A stretch of DNA of 64,000 nt from assembly GCF_901538355.1 (NCBI RefSeq), contig NZ_LR593887.1, positions 4,998,920 through 5,062,919 of the forward strand. The letters run 5' to 3'. Below the pieces are notes generated by a model that ran no database searches, was not told the DNA's origin, and worked only from the letters and a program-made list of their open reading frames with translations. This stretch comes from Tuwongella immobilis (lineage in GTDB: Bacteria > Planctomycetota > Planctomycetia > Gemmatales > Gemmataceae). Position numbers and translations under genes: made by a program. The first letter of the stretch is position 1, and every line of letters begins with the position of its first letter. This document shows, piece by piece, positions 32,142-40,783 of the stretch.

Positions 32142-33197
32142 ATGGACGAAGCGAAACCCATTCGATTAACCCAATTTGCCAAGCGCGCGGGCTGCGCTGC
32201 GAAGCAACCGCCCGGCTATCTGCTGCCGCTTCTGGGCATGCTCCCGCCGATTACCGATCCGAACGTCCTGATTGGGAACGCCACTTCGGACGATGCGGCG
32301 GTCTATCGCATCTCGAATGACCTCGCGATCGTTCTGACGACTGACTTTTTCACACCGATTGTCGATGATCCGTACGATTTTGGCGCAATCGCCGCAACCA
32401 ATGCCATCAGCGATGTTTACGCGATGGGCGGCACACCGATGACCGCACTCAATTTAGTCGGATTCCCGGACGATCAATTGCCGGTCACCGTCCTTGCCGA
32501 CATCCTCCGCGGCGCGGCGGACCAAGCGGCGGCGGCGGGAATCGCTATCGTCGGCGGGCACACCATCAAAGCGGCGGAACCCACCTTCGGTCTGGCCGTC
32601 ATTGGAACCATCCACCCGAACAAAATTCTCAGCAACACCGGTGCCAAACCGGGAGATCTGCTGATTTTGACCAAACCGATCGGCTTAGGAATCATTACCA
32701 CCGCTGCAAAAAATAATGAAGATTCCTTGGGGGCCATTTCCGAAGCGATTGTGCAGATGAAGACGCTCAACCGCTCCGCTGCGGAAGTGTTGACGCGATT
32801 CGAGATCCGTGCCCTCACCGATATCACCGGGTTTGGCCTGCTCGGTCATTTGCGAAATATCACCGCAGGAAGTCATGTCACTGCCCATATTTCGCGCAAA
32901 CTTGTGCCTACGATCGAAGCAGCCTGGCAGTATGTGCAAGCCGGAATTGCGCCGGGTGGGACCCATGCCAACTGGCGATTCCTGCAAGATTGGGTCACGT
33001 ATGCTCCGGAATTGAGCAAAGCCGATCAGTTGCTGTTGTGCGATGCCCAGACATCGGGCGGATTGTTAGCCGCCGTGCCACGCGAATCGGCGTCGCAGAT
33101 CGTCGCCGAATTGCGGGCGGCGGGGTTGGCGTATGCCGCCGAGATCGGATGGATCGATTCTGGCGAGTCGGGTAGGATCATCATCCATTCCGATTGA
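32142..33197 (+). CDS. selD: selenide, water dikinase (selenophosphate synthetase)
   Basis: A 351-residue cytosolic enzyme that makes selenophosphate from selenide and ATP. The N-terminal active-site loop is RAGCAAKQPPGYL: the reactive residue is Cys, not selenocysteine, and the catalytic Lys follows three positions later. SDDAAVYRI and LTTDFFTPIVDDPYDFG carry the Asp residues that bind magnesium and ATP, and VGGHTIKAAEPTFGL is also family-specific. The start at 32142 follows GGAGG; an upstream in-frame ATG at 32040 overlaps the rpmB promoter region. No selA, selB, selU or tRNA-Sec is visible here, so whether it serves selenoprotein or selenouridine synthesis cannot be told. It diverges from rpmB. 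Confidence 0.93.
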   Translation: MDEAKPIRLTQFAKRAGCAAKQPPGYLLPLLGMLPPITDPNVLIGNATSDDAAVYRISNDLAIVLTTDFFTPIVDDPYDFGAIAATNAISDVYAMGGTPMTALNLVGFPDDQLPVTVLADILRGAADQAAAAGIAIVGGHTIKAAEPTFGLAVIGTIHPNKILSNTGAKPGDLLILTKPIGLGIITTAAKNNEDSLGAISEAIVQMKTLNRSAAEVLTRFEIRALTDITGFGLLGHLRNITAGSHVTAHISRKLVPTIEAAWQYVQAGIAPGGTHANWRFLQDWVTYAPELSKADQLLLCDAQTSGGLLAAVPRESASQIVAELRAAGLAYAAEIGWIDSGESGRIIIHSD

Positions 33198-33223
33198 TGC
33201 TCTTCGCAGGCAGGATGCCGCCG

Positions 33224-34468
33224 ATGGAATGGATGAATCGCTTGCCGCTGGCCACGCTGCGCACGCTGACGTGGCTGGGCATTCTGCTCATCGTGTTGGT
33301 CAAAAATACGGGGTGGCCGCAGAAAAACTCGGTCTATCCACTATACGCTCAAGCCAGCCGCGAACTGTGGGCAGGAGTTCCGCCCACCTCGCCGACCGCG
33401 ATTCAACATTTGCCATGGTTCGCCGACCTGCTCGCCCCATTCGCGTGGCTGCCAGACCGCATCGGCGCGACGTTGTGGTTCGCCACCATTCTGCTGGTGT
33501 TCGTCACGGGCATTCAGCGATTCGCTCGCCATGCGTTGCCGCCACAACTGCCACACTGTCAACGACTTTGGTTCGAATGCCTGATTCCGTGGATCGGCTT
33601 GGGGAGTCTGCTGAACAATCAAACCAATACGCTAATCGCTGGTCTGTTTCTGTGGGCGACCGTGGGGATGATCGAACGTCGCTGGTGGCTCACGAGTATC
33701 GCCATCGCATTGACGAGCTTCAAACTGTACCCCGTCGGCCTCGGGTTGGTCTTCGCGGCACGCCAACCACGCGAGTTGATCCCTCGCATGCTCATCTGCG
33801 GATTAGCGCTGGTGGCCTTGCCTTGGCTCATTCACGCCGATGAATGGGTCGCTCAACGACATCTTGGAATGTGGGAGTATCTGCGGAGCGGCGTCCACTA
33901 TCAATTGTATGCCTATACCAGTCTGCGTGAGTTCGGCTTGCGATGGTTCGGCGGGTGGCCCCCACTGGGGTATTCCACGCTCCAAATCGGCAGTTTCGTG
34001 GCCATCCTCGTGGTGGCGCGTTGGTGTCGTCTTGGGATCGACTCGCCGAAACCGGTGATTGACTTGCTCACATTGACGACGATCTGGATGATTACCCTGG
34101 GGCCATCGGTCGAACCGCATACGTTTCTGATCGCCAGCGTGCCGATTGCGTGGCTGAGCTTGCGGGTGATGCGCGAGCGGCCTGGCCTCACCATTCCGAT
34201 GGTCGGAATGCTCAGCATCATCGGCATCTTGCAGAACGAAGTGCTAGGACGCACGATCCATCATGCGATTCTCGAATCCAAAATCGCCGCAGTCGTCAAC
34301 CTGCTGTTTGGCATCTTGGCGATTGTGGCGATGATGCGCGATGGTCAATCGAATCGAGAACAGTCTCAACCGCGTGAGAATTCTTGCCAATCGGCTTCGA
34401 TGCGATCGGCGGCGATGGCGGCTCCCGATTCTTCGTGGATGCGGTGGCCCAGTTCGTTGGCCCGCTGA
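33224..34468 (+). CDS. DUF2029/GT87-type membrane glycosyltransferase
   Basis: A 414-residue protein with about nine to ten membrane segments. The pattern NSVYPLYAQASRELWAG, then PFAWLP, LNNQTNTLIAGLFLWA, ALTSFKLYPVGLGL and a late GPSVEPHTFLI matches the DUF2029/GT87 family. Its members transfer mannose or related sugars from polyprenyl-phosphate donors outside the inner membrane. The start at 33224 has AGGA eight bases upstream; ATGs at 33197 (overlapping the selD stop as TGATG) and 33215 are alternatives. After the last membrane segment (FGILAIVAMM) the tail is Ser/Arg-rich and lies antisense to the convergent glycosyltransferase, so it may be extra. The acceptor is unknown. Confidence 0.75.
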   Translation: MEWMNRLPLATLRTLTWLGILLIVLVKNTGWPQKNSVYPLYAQASRELWAGVPPTSPTAIQHLPWFADLLAPFAWLPDRIGATLWFATILLVFVTGIQRFARHALPPQLPHCQRLWFECLIPWIGLGSLLNNQTNTLIAGLFLWATVGMIERRWWLTSIAIALTSFKLYPVGLGLVFAARQPRELIPRMLICGLALVALPWLIHADEWVAQRHLGMWEYLRSGVHYQLYAYTSLREFGLRWFGGWPPLGYSTLQIGSFVAILVVARWCRLGIDSPKPVIDLLTLTTIWMITLGPSVEPHTFLIASVPIAWLSLRVMRERPGLTIPMVGMLSIIGILQNEVLGRTIHHAILESKIAAVVNLLFGILAIVAMMRDGQSNREQSQPRENSCQSASMRSAAMAAPDSSWMRWPSSLAR

Positions 34469-35646
34469 GCGATGGCGGGATCGTGCAGAAGCGGCTGCAA
34501 CGCGGCGACGGCGGCACGGGGTGACCAGCGGCTTCGCTTCAGTTTGCCGCCGACTCCTAAGCGACGAATGCGGGCAGCGTTGTCGTGCTGATCGTGGGCG
34601 AACGGCACCACCAACATCGGCACGCCCGCCCGCATCGCCTGAGCGGTGGTGCCAATGCCGCCTTGGTGGATCACCGCCGCCGCTCGTGGAAAGAGTTGCG
34701 AGTAGGGTGCATATTCGACCACACGAATCGAATCTGGCAATTGCGTGGGGCGATTCCGCTCATCGGTGCCAATCATCAGAATCGCTCGCCGTTTGAGTCG
34801 GCGGGCGGCTTCCATCGCGTGAACATAAAAGGATCCCGCATCGAACACGGCGGCGGTCCCCAGCGTGAACACCAGCGGCGGATCACCGGCATCCAGGAAA
34901 TCGCGGACATCGTCGGGCAGCGCATCGTTCGCATTGCGATCATACCACGGAAAGCCGGTGACGTGCGTTTGCGTGGGCCAATCGACCTGCGGGGCGGCGT
35001 AATGCTGGGAGAACATCGCCAGGACGCGATGCGGCGAATGCTGGGCATCAAACAGCGGATTCTCCCGAATCGGCGGCAGACCGAGTTCGGCCCGCAACGC
35101 ATGCCAGGGAGCGCCCCACGCATGTGTCGCCCGCTTGGCGAAATCGAAGAACCCACGAAAGAACCACGGCCCGAGAAACCGCCACTCGGCGAGACCGGGA
35201 ATCACCGGAACCGCAGGCGGATCATATGCGGATAAAAAACTGATCGGTGCCAGCACACTCGAAATCCACGGAATGCCCCGCGATTCGGCCACCAGGCGAA
35301 CGGTGAAGGTAATTGGGTGACCGATCAGAAGATCCGCTCCGTTCGCGGCAGCCAGCGTATCTGCGAAACTATTGGCCAATTGCGGCAGGAAGAATTCCGT
35401 CATCAGCCGCTGTGTCCCCTTGGAGGGGTGCATCATCCGCTTCAGAAATGGGCCGTATTCGCTGGGGTCCGGCAAATCGGGCCGCACCGGAGCGAATTCC
35501 AGCCCCAACGATTCAACTTTCGCACGATATGCGGGGGAAGTCGCCACGACGGGTGTGTGCCCGCGGCGCTGCAACTCCAGTGCCACGGCGATATACGGGT
35601 GCAGATCGCCAAACGAGCCAAAGGTCGCCAAGACGATGCGTGCCAT
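34366..35646 (-). CDS. UGT/MGT-type glycosyltransferase (GT1-like)
   Basis: A 426-residue cytosolic or membrane-associated enzyme. The N-terminal ARIVLATFGSFGDLHPYIAVALELQRRGH is the acceptor-side Rossmann start of the sterol-glucosyltransferase/macrolide-transferase group. The C-terminal domain has PPLVFTLGTAAVF, then VVEYAPYSQLFPRAAAVIHQGGIGTTAQAMRAGVPMLVVPFAHDQHDNA, the nucleotide-sugar-binding HQGGxGT...P..D..DNA signature. The start at 35646 follows GGGGGC. Members add a sugar from a UDP- or TDP-donor to lipids, sterols or secondary metabolites. The last 103 bases overlap the 3' end of the convergent GT87-type gene. The acceptor cannot be inferred. Confidence 0.85.
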   Translation of the reverse strand: MARIVLATFGSFGDLHPYIAVALELQRRGHTPVVATSPAYRAKVESLGLEFAPVRPDLPDPSEYGPFLKRMMHPSKGTQRLMTEFFLPQLANSFADTLAAANGADLLIGHPITFTVRLVAESRGIPWISSVLAPISFLSAYDPPAVPVIPGLAEWRFLGPWFFRGFFDFAKRATHAWGAPWHALRAELGLPPIRENPLFDAQHSPHRVLAMFSQHYAAPQVDWPTQTHVTGFPWYDRNANDALPDDVRDFLDAGDPPLVFTLGTAAVFDAGSFYVHAMEAARRLKRRAILMIGTDERNRPTQLPDSIRVVEYAPYSQLFPRAAAVIHQGGIGTTAQAMRAGVPMLVVPFAHDQHDNAARIRRLGVGGKLKRSRWSPRAAVAALQPLLHDPAIAQRANELGHRIHEESGAAIAADRIEADWQEFSRG

Positions 35647-35852
35647 GCGTGTGCCCCCGAGAATCGTGCTGTGGCGGAATCGCAGCCACGCGATGGGGTT
35701 ACGGTACGACCAACGGCGCACTTTGGCCAATCGCCACCGCGTTGCGAATGGCGGGGTGAGTGGCATTCTGGGCATTCGACGGCGGGAATCGAGCCGATGT
35801 CAGAGAGGCGATCGGCCAGGGCGGATGGTCCCTAGCCGACCGATGATGGGAA

Positions 35853-36827
35853 TCAGAAATCGGTGGCGGAGAGCAATTCCCCGCCAGCAATGCTGACCAA
35901 AGCGATGAGCATTTCTTGAGACATGCCAGAGCGGAGGAAGCGAACCGAACCATCGACAAACAACGCATTTGCGCCGTTGGGATGGAAGGCATAAATCGCA
36001 GCGCCGTTGCTGCAATTGACGGCACACGGCCCGAACGGCGCTTGGCCATCCCAGGAGTGCGACCGCAGATGATTCCAGTTGGGGGCGGCCCACTGTCCGG
36101 CCAGCGCGGGCATTTGCGGCACATCCGCACGATCGTCTTTCAATTTCCCGGCGTGCCACTGATTCGGCTTGTCGGCCATCTCGACGACCAACAGCGTGAA
36201 ACTGGTGCCATCTTGCACATCGGCTTCACGAATCCGCCGCGTGATCTTGCGATGCTGCATCGCCCCGGAGTGCAGACTGGCGGGATCATTGTTGAGGTAG
36301 TACGCCCCAGCGGAACCAACGTAATCCGTCGCCCCCGCGCGAAAGGGTGCATTCGGGGCATCTGGCGATTGCGTCAATACCTGACGATTCGCCGATGGGG
36401 CCGCAGGACACAGAAAGATTGGCACCCGCGCTTGGGCCACCGCCCGATTCCCAGCCCCCTGCCCGAACGGCGAGGCATCGTACCATTCCTTCTCGAATCG
36501 GTATTGCCGGGCGAGCGCCTCCTGGCCGATGTAGGGGAGAATTTCGGTATTCCAACTCGATCGCGGAGCAACGACTCGATCGCGGGGCAAGGTCTGCTGA
36601 TTCTGCGTCGCATAGCCACGAGCCCCCTGCCCGATGTTCCGCAGATGATCGGCACATTTCGCCCGATCGGCGACGGATCGCAGGCTCATCACGGCAGGCA
36701 ACGCCAGTCCGAGCAGGCCAACGGCGAACACCACCCCAACCAGCAAATCGCGGAGTGCAAAGCCCTGCCGGGGAGATCGATTCCAGGAGAATCGCGTGCG
36801 GGGAGATTGTCGAATCACTCGAATCAT
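35853..36827 (-). CDS. DUF1559 protein with altered prepilin leader
   Basis: A 324-residue protein, start at 36827 after GAGGGAG. The C-terminus is fully DUF1559: NWNHLRSHSWDG, CSNGAAIYAFHPNGANALFVDGSVRF (H-x9-DG) and a final SQEMLIALVSIAGGELL. The N-terminus, however, reads RQGFALRDLLVGVVFAVGLLGLALPAV, not [19 protein letters not shown]. Gly at -1 and Phe at +1 remain, but positions +4 and +5 are Arg-Asp instead of Ile-Glu. The usual KVREAAARM segment is also replaced (SVADRAKCADHL). It may be processed inefficiently or not at all, or be a minor subunit. It lies 13 bases after a lipoprotein gene and is the last gene of a three-gene unit with the DUF1559 gene at 37359. Confidence 0.88.
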   Translation of the reverse strand: MIRVIRQSPRTRFSWNRSPRQGFALRDLLVGVVFAVGLLGLALPAVMSLRSVADRAKCADHLRNIGQGARGYATQNQQTLPRDRVVAPRSSWNTEILPYIGQEALARQYRFEKEWYDASPFGQGAGNRAVAQARVPIFLCPAAPSANRQVLTQSPDAPNAPFRAGATDYVGSAGAYYLNNDPASLHSGAMQHRKITRRIREADVQDGTSFTLLVVEMADKPNQWHAGKLKDDRADVPQMPALAGQWAAPNWNHLRSHSWDGQAPFGPCAVNCSNGAAIYAFHPNGANALFVDGSVRFLRSGMSQEMLIALVSIAGGELLSATDF

Positions 36828-36840
36828 GGCAACCACTCCC

Positions 36841-37290
36841 TCACGGCGTCGGCAATGCAAAATCGATGGTATTTTCCTGGGCGGCAACCTTCGCCCGCAG
36901 CTTGGAAGTCGCTTTGTTGGCGTAGACTTCCTTGAGTTGATCGGGCGGAAGATCCCCATCGTCGTTGGGCAGACCGCGACGTTTTCCGGGCCAGTAGATC
37001 GTCACCCGATATTCGCCAGCGGGTGCGCCATCGCCGCTGAAATACGTCGTGAGACGGTATTTCCCATCGGCATCGGCTGTTGCCGATGGAGCGGCGGCGA
37101 ATTTCTCCCCGGTCGTCATCGGGTAGAACGTGACAATCGCCCCGCCCATCGGTTTGCCCTTGAACGTCACAGTCCCGGAAACGGGGTGCGGCTTCGGGCC
37201 ACAGTCAATTGGTGTCGCATCCGAACTGCACCCCAGCAAGCCGATGCTCATCAGCAACGGCACCGCCCCAACCATCCAGCGATTCGACAT
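36841..37290 (-). CDS. small lipoprotein within DUF1559 module
   Basis: A 149-residue lipoprotein. The leader VGAVPLLMSIGLLGCSSD has a lipobox. The start at 37290 has GGGGA eight bases upstream; an ATG at 37314 in the same frame is less likely. The mature part, HPVSGTVTFKGKPMGGAIVTFYP, then DADGKYRLTTYF and APAGEYRVTIYWPG, is a transthyretin-like/carboxypeptidase-regulatory beta-sandwich. It lies between two DUF1559 genes, 68 bases after the first and 13 before the second. Same layout as the lipoproteins at 14146 and 45499. Probably displayed on the periplasmic or outer face; function unknown. Confidence 0.85.
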   Translation of the reverse strand: MSNRWMVGAVPLLMSIGLLGCSSDATPIDCGPKPHPVSGTVTFKGKPMGGAIVTFYPMTTGEKFAAAPSATADADGKYRLTTYFSGDGAPAGEYRVTIYWPGKRRGLPNDDGDLPPDQLKEVYANKATSKLRAKVAAQENTIDFALPTP

Positions 37291-37358
37291 CGGATTGTTC
37301 CCCGAAACGGTCATTGGCTCAGTGACGCCGTGGTGATTCGTCCGTGCTCGACGCGGCA

Positions 37359-38327
37359 TCATTCCACGGTAAAGACTTCGCCGCTGGCGATGCTGACCAT
37401 GGCAACCAGCATCGCTTGCGGGGTGCTGGCTTGTTTGAGAAAGCGAACCGAGCCATCGCAAAAGACCACGTTGGCACCAGCGGTGTGGAAGGAATAGACT
37501 CCGGCCCCGTTGCTGCAATTGACCGAACATTCGCCGAACTGCGTTAAACCATCGAAGGAATGCGTGCGGAGGTGATTCCAATTCGGGGCCGCCCATTGAC
37601 CGGAACCAATCGTGCTGCCGGTGACGGTGTACACGGTCGCGGAATTGTCGGTGAGGAGTTTCCCCGCTCGCCAGGCGTTCGGTTTGTCGGCCATTTCCAC
37701 GACGAAAATCGTATTCGAGGTGCCATCGGTAATGTCGGTAAGTCGGATCTTGAAGGAGCCGAATCGCGTGTTCATCGCCCCGGCAAACAGGCTGGAATTC
37801 TGCGTATTGTTGAGATACGCCGCCGGCACCCCGCAATAATCCGTCGCCCCGGCCGCGAATTGTTGGCCATTGTGCAGACTTTGCACCGTGCGGGTCGGAC
37901 CTTTCGGACTACTGGGACAGACGTAGGTTTTGATGAGCGTGGTTGCCGCTTGCCAATTCTGCGAGTTCACATTGTCGTACCAGTCGTAGCGCAAATCGAA
38001 TTGATTGTAGACGTTGTTCTGCTCGATATACGGGAGAATCACCGTGTTCCAACTGCCAATGGGCGTCATGATATTGTTCGACGCGGGGTTACTCCCCGTC
38101 ACTGGCTGAATGTTGAAATTGTTGGGCAGCACATCGCCATTGGCCCCCGCATAATTGTGCGCCGCCAGGCCAATTTGCTTGAGATTGTTTTGACAGGTCA
38201 TGCGAGCAGCCGCTTCGCGCACCTTTTGCACGGCAGGAAGAAGTAACCCGATCAAGATCGCAATGATTGCAATCACCACCAGCAACTCGATCAAGGTAAA
38301 ACCACGCCGCGAAACCGGCTGAATCAT
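37359..38327 (-). CDS. DUF1559 pseudopilin-like protein
   Basis: A 322-residue protein with a canonical leader [19 protein letters not shown], followed by [53 protein letters not shown] and [17 protein letters not shown] complete the DUF1559 pattern, and the protein ends [15 protein letters not shown], closely matching the neighbour at 35853. The ATG at 38327 follows GGGGAGTG. It is the first gene of the DUF1559-lipoprotein-DUF1559 unit. The paralogue two genes downstream shares the C-terminal half but not the leader, suggesting a duplication and later divergence. Confidence 0.93.
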   Translation of the reverse strand: MIQPVSRRGFTLIELLVVIAIIAILIGLLLPAVQKVREAAARMTCQNNLKQIGLAAHNYAGANGDVLPNNFNIQPVTGSNPASNNIMTPIGSWNTVILPYIEQNNVYNQFDLRYDWYDNVNSQNWQAATTLIKTYVCPSSPKGPTRTVQSLHNGQQFAAGATDYCGVPAAYLNNTQNSSLFAGAMNTRFGSFKIRLTDITDGTSNTIFVVEMADKPNAWRAGKLLTDNSATVYTVTGSTIGSGQWAAPNWNHLRTHSFDGLTQFGECSVNCSNGAGVYSFHTAGANVVFCDGSVRFLKQASTPQAMLVAMVSIASGEVFTVE

Positions 38328-38550
38328 CGAAGTCACTCCCCGGGTGTGTCCATCTGGAAGCAGTGGCAACATCGTGTGCCCAGACTCTTAGCAAAGCGGA
38401 TGCCGAATCTGCCGCCGTGAGAAAACGGGGCGATTTCTCCCCATTCGCGTGCGATTCTCCCGGTTCACCGGCTAAGTTTTGCCCAGTCGTGCGCAGAAAA
38501 TGATCGCCACTCGGGGCAGATCCCTCGCGTTGGCGGGGCATCATCGATGT

Positions 38551-38562
38551 CAACACGTGTTG
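38551..38562. promoter_or_regulatory. 12-base palindrome upstream of the BamD-like gene
   Basis: CAACACGTGTTG is a perfect palindrome in the region between divergent genes, 11 bases in front of a TTGACA box. TGTCAA and TTGACA also form a looser inverted repeat beside it. A dimeric regulator could bind here, but none is identified. Confidence 0.35.
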
Positions 38563-38573
38563 TCAATTTGCGA

Positions 38574-38601
38574 TTGACAGCAATTCCGAAGACGCTATAT
38601 C
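38574..38601 (+). promoter_or_regulatory. sigma70-like promoter of the BamD-like gene
   Basis: TTGACA (38574-38579), a perfect -35 box, is followed after 16 bases by TATATC (38596-38601). Transcription would start near 38608, about 50 bases before the ATG at 38657. Confidence 0.55.
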
Positions 38602-38656
38602 CCGACGCTCGGTTGGGGACGAAGTAGTGCGAGAAATCTCGGGGGAGAGGTTCGCC

Positions 38657-39982
38657 ATGGACATTGCTCGCCGGCTATTGCTCGGGCAGCGTTGGCTTGT
38701 GAGAGCATCGCTGGGGCTTGGTGTGTTCGCTGCGACCGGGTGTGCGGGTACCGCCCCTTGGAAGTCGGGCACCACCACGATGGAAGTCTCCGCAGAGGCT
38801 CCGGCGCAACCCACCCAAGATACGATGATCCTACGAGCCGGGCACGTCGAAGAAGCCGCTGCTCAGGAATCGCACTCGGAACTCGCCGAGGCAGAAGATT
38901 ATTTCCGACAAGAGAAATATCGCGATGCCGAGCGTATGTTCCATCGCATCGCAGACAATGAAAAGAATCCACCGCTCTTGGCTGAGAAGGCACGCTATTA
39001 CGAAGCCGAATGTCTTCGCTTGCAAGGGCATTATCCCAAAGCGGTGAATACCTATTCTCGCCAATTGCAAGACTTCAATACCGGAGTCTACCGCGAGCAA
39101 GCCTGTGCGCGGATGTTCGACATCGCCAATTATTGGCTCGATGACGTCCGCGAAGAAATGGAACGCCAGGTTGCCAAAGATGAAGGGCGTGATCCGGGTT
39201 GGAAGCTGCCCACGATCGTGAATATCGACAAAACCAAGCCGATGTTCGACATCGAAGGCCACGCCATCAAAGCGCTGGAATTGGTTCACCTGCACGACAT
39301 TACCGGCCCGTATGCCGACAAAGCCTTGTGGCTCTGCGGATATGTGCAGTTCTTCCGCAACAACTTCGCGGAAGCCGATCACTATCTGTCCCAATTGTGC
39401 GACTACCACAAAGATAGCAAACTGCGTCCGCAGGCGTTGGAACTGGCAATCATGGCCAAGAACAACAGCACCGGCGGCGCGCTCTACGATGCTCGCAAGA
39501 GTTCAGAAGCGTTGCGACTGGTCCACAATGCCCGCGCCACCTGCCCGGAATTGGTCCGGGAACGCGGCGATTTCCTGGATCGGCAATTGCTCGCAATCAA
39601 CTATCAGCAGGCCGAGAAAGATTATCAGATTGCCGAGTTTTACCTGCGCACCAAACACCCCGGATCGGCGTATTTTTACTTCGATCTGGTCAAGCGACGC
39701 TACCCCGGCACCAAGTTCGCCGAGGCCGCCACGGAACAACTCGCCAGCCTGGAAGAACTCAAACAGGCCGCCCCGACCGCGCCAACACCCGCCCCGTTGA
39801 ACTTCTTGCAACAGGCCCAACAAGAGGTGCAGTTGCTAGCGGGCCGCGAATTGATCATCCCCAAACTTCAGGCGGATGCCCCGACGACCAAGGTGCCCGA
39901 ATCGACCGCCCAACCGGGCTTGCAAGGAACGCTCACGGGTGGTAGTTCCGCCAATCCGCAGGGCCAAGATCCGAATCGCTAA
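38657..39982 (+). CDS. BamD-like TPR outer-membrane lipoprotein
   Basis: A 441-residue protein. The leader ASLGLGVFAATGCAGT contains a lipobox; the start at 38657 follows GGGGGAGAGG. The mature protein has TPR helices: AEDYFRQEKYRDAERMFHRI, AECLRLQGHYPKAVNTYSRQ, AKDYQIAEFYLRTK-like repeats, and FYFDLVKRRYPGTKFAEAAT near the end, comparable to the BamD pattern of repeated hairpins. BamD is the essential lipoprotein of the outer-membrane protein assembly machine, but this protein is longer and has a Pro/Thr-rich tail, so it is called BamD-like only. It lies 27 bases in front of the LptE gene, an outer-membrane assembly context that fits. Confidence 0.75.
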   Translation: MDIARRLLLGQRWLVRASLGLGVFAATGCAGTAPWKSGTTTMEVSAEAPAQPTQDTMILRAGHVEEAAAQESHSELAEAEDYFRQEKYRDAERMFHRIADNEKNPPLLAEKARYYEAECLRLQGHYPKAVNTYSRQLQDFNTGVYREQACARMFDIANYWLDDVREEMERQVAKDEGRDPGWKLPTIVNIDKTKPMFDIEGHAIKALELVHLHDITGPYADKALWLCGYVQFFRNNFAEADHYLSQLCDYHKDSKLRPQALELAIMAKNNSTGGALYDARKSSEALRLVHNARATCPELVRERGDFLDRQLLAINYQQAEKDYQIAEFYLRTKHPGSAYFYFDLVKRRYPGTKFAEAATEQLASLEELKQAAPTAPTPAPLNFLQQAQQEVQLLAGRELIIPKLQADAPTTKVPESTAQPGLQGTLTGGSSANPQGQDPNR

Positions 39983-40009
39983 GGTCTGGCTTGCGTGGAG
40001 ATTTGAACC

Positions 40010-40705
40010 ATGACGCGACCGCAACCCAATCGACGCCAGTTTTTCGGATGGATGACCATCTCGCTCGGCAGTCTGTCGCTGACAGGCTGCCTGGAGGGGG
40101 GGCACCTCTCTGTGCTGGGGTACACCACGCAGCCCAATTACGATCTGTCGTTCCGCACGGTTTATGTGCCCATTTTCAAGAACACCGTGTTCCAAACGGG
40201 GCCGTATCGCGGCATGGAATTCACACTGACCCGAGCGGTCATTCGCGAAATCGAAGCGAAAACGCCGTATAAGATCGTCAGCAATCCGCAAGCCGCTGAT
40301 ACCGAGTTACTCGGCACCGTCGTCGGGCTGACCAAAAACACGCTCAATACCAACCAGGAAAACGAAGTCCGCGAAGGCGAACTGCTGTTGATGGTCGATC
40401 TGGTCTGGCGCGATCTTCGCACCGGCAAAGTGCTGTCGAATTCCGCCGCTCGCAACGTGGTGGATACCACGCAGATTCCGCGATTCGACCCCACCCAGCC
40501 GCAGCCAATCTCCGGCCCCGACACCGCTCGCCCGGTGCGTCTCACGGCCTCCGGTCGCGTGCTTCCCGAAGCCGGCGAATCCAGCACCACCGGCCTGCAA
40601 ATGGCCATCGATCGCATGGCCCTGCAAATCATCCACCTGATGGAAAAGCCCTGGAATCTGAAAAAAGAAGTGCCCACCGAAGCGGTCCCACCCCCGCCTC
40701 AGTGA
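40010..40705 (+). CDS. lptE: LptE-type LPS-assembly lipoprotein
   Basis: A 231-residue lipoprotein. The leader MTISLGSLSLTGCLEGG has a lipobox, preceded by a twin-arginine-like RRQFFGWM. The mature part contains FRTVYVPIFKNTVFQTGPYRGMEFTLTRAVIREIEAKTPYKIV, the characteristic LptE (COG2980) opening of envelope-spanning LPS transport plugs. AADTELLGTVVGL and LLLMVDLVWRDLRTGKVL follow. LptE sits inside the LptD beta-barrel and helps place LPS in the outer leaflet. With the BamD-like gene 27 bases upstream, it points to a gram-negative-type outer membrane. The ribosome site is GGAGA. The Pro-rich end (EAVPPPPQ) is not conserved. Confidence 0.85.
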   Translation: MTRPQPNRRQFFGWMTISLGSLSLTGCLEGGHLSVLGYTTQPNYDLSFRTVYVPIFKNTVFQTGPYRGMEFTLTRAVIREIEAKTPYKIVSNPQAADTELLGTVVGLTKNTLNTNQENEVREGELLLMVDLVWRDLRTGKVLSNSAARNVVDTTQIPRFDPTQPQPISGPDTARPVRLTASGRVLPEAGESSTTGLQMAIDRMALQIIHLMEKPWNLKKEVPTEAVPPPPQ

Positions 40706-40734
40706 CCGGCACGCGAGAAGAATTGACACCATCC

Positions 40735-40774
40735 ATCGCCCCACGGATCGAATTTCTCGGTCTCGTGGGGCGAT
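40735..40774. terminator. stem-loop between convergent lptE and DUF1501 gene
   Basis: ATCGCCCCAC and GTGGGGCGAT form a perfect 10-base stem with a 20-base loop. It lies 30 bases past lptE and ten before the DUF1501 stop codon. No T-tract follows on either strand, so function as terminator is inferred. Confidence 0.5.
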
Positions 40775-40783
40775 TCGCGTCAG

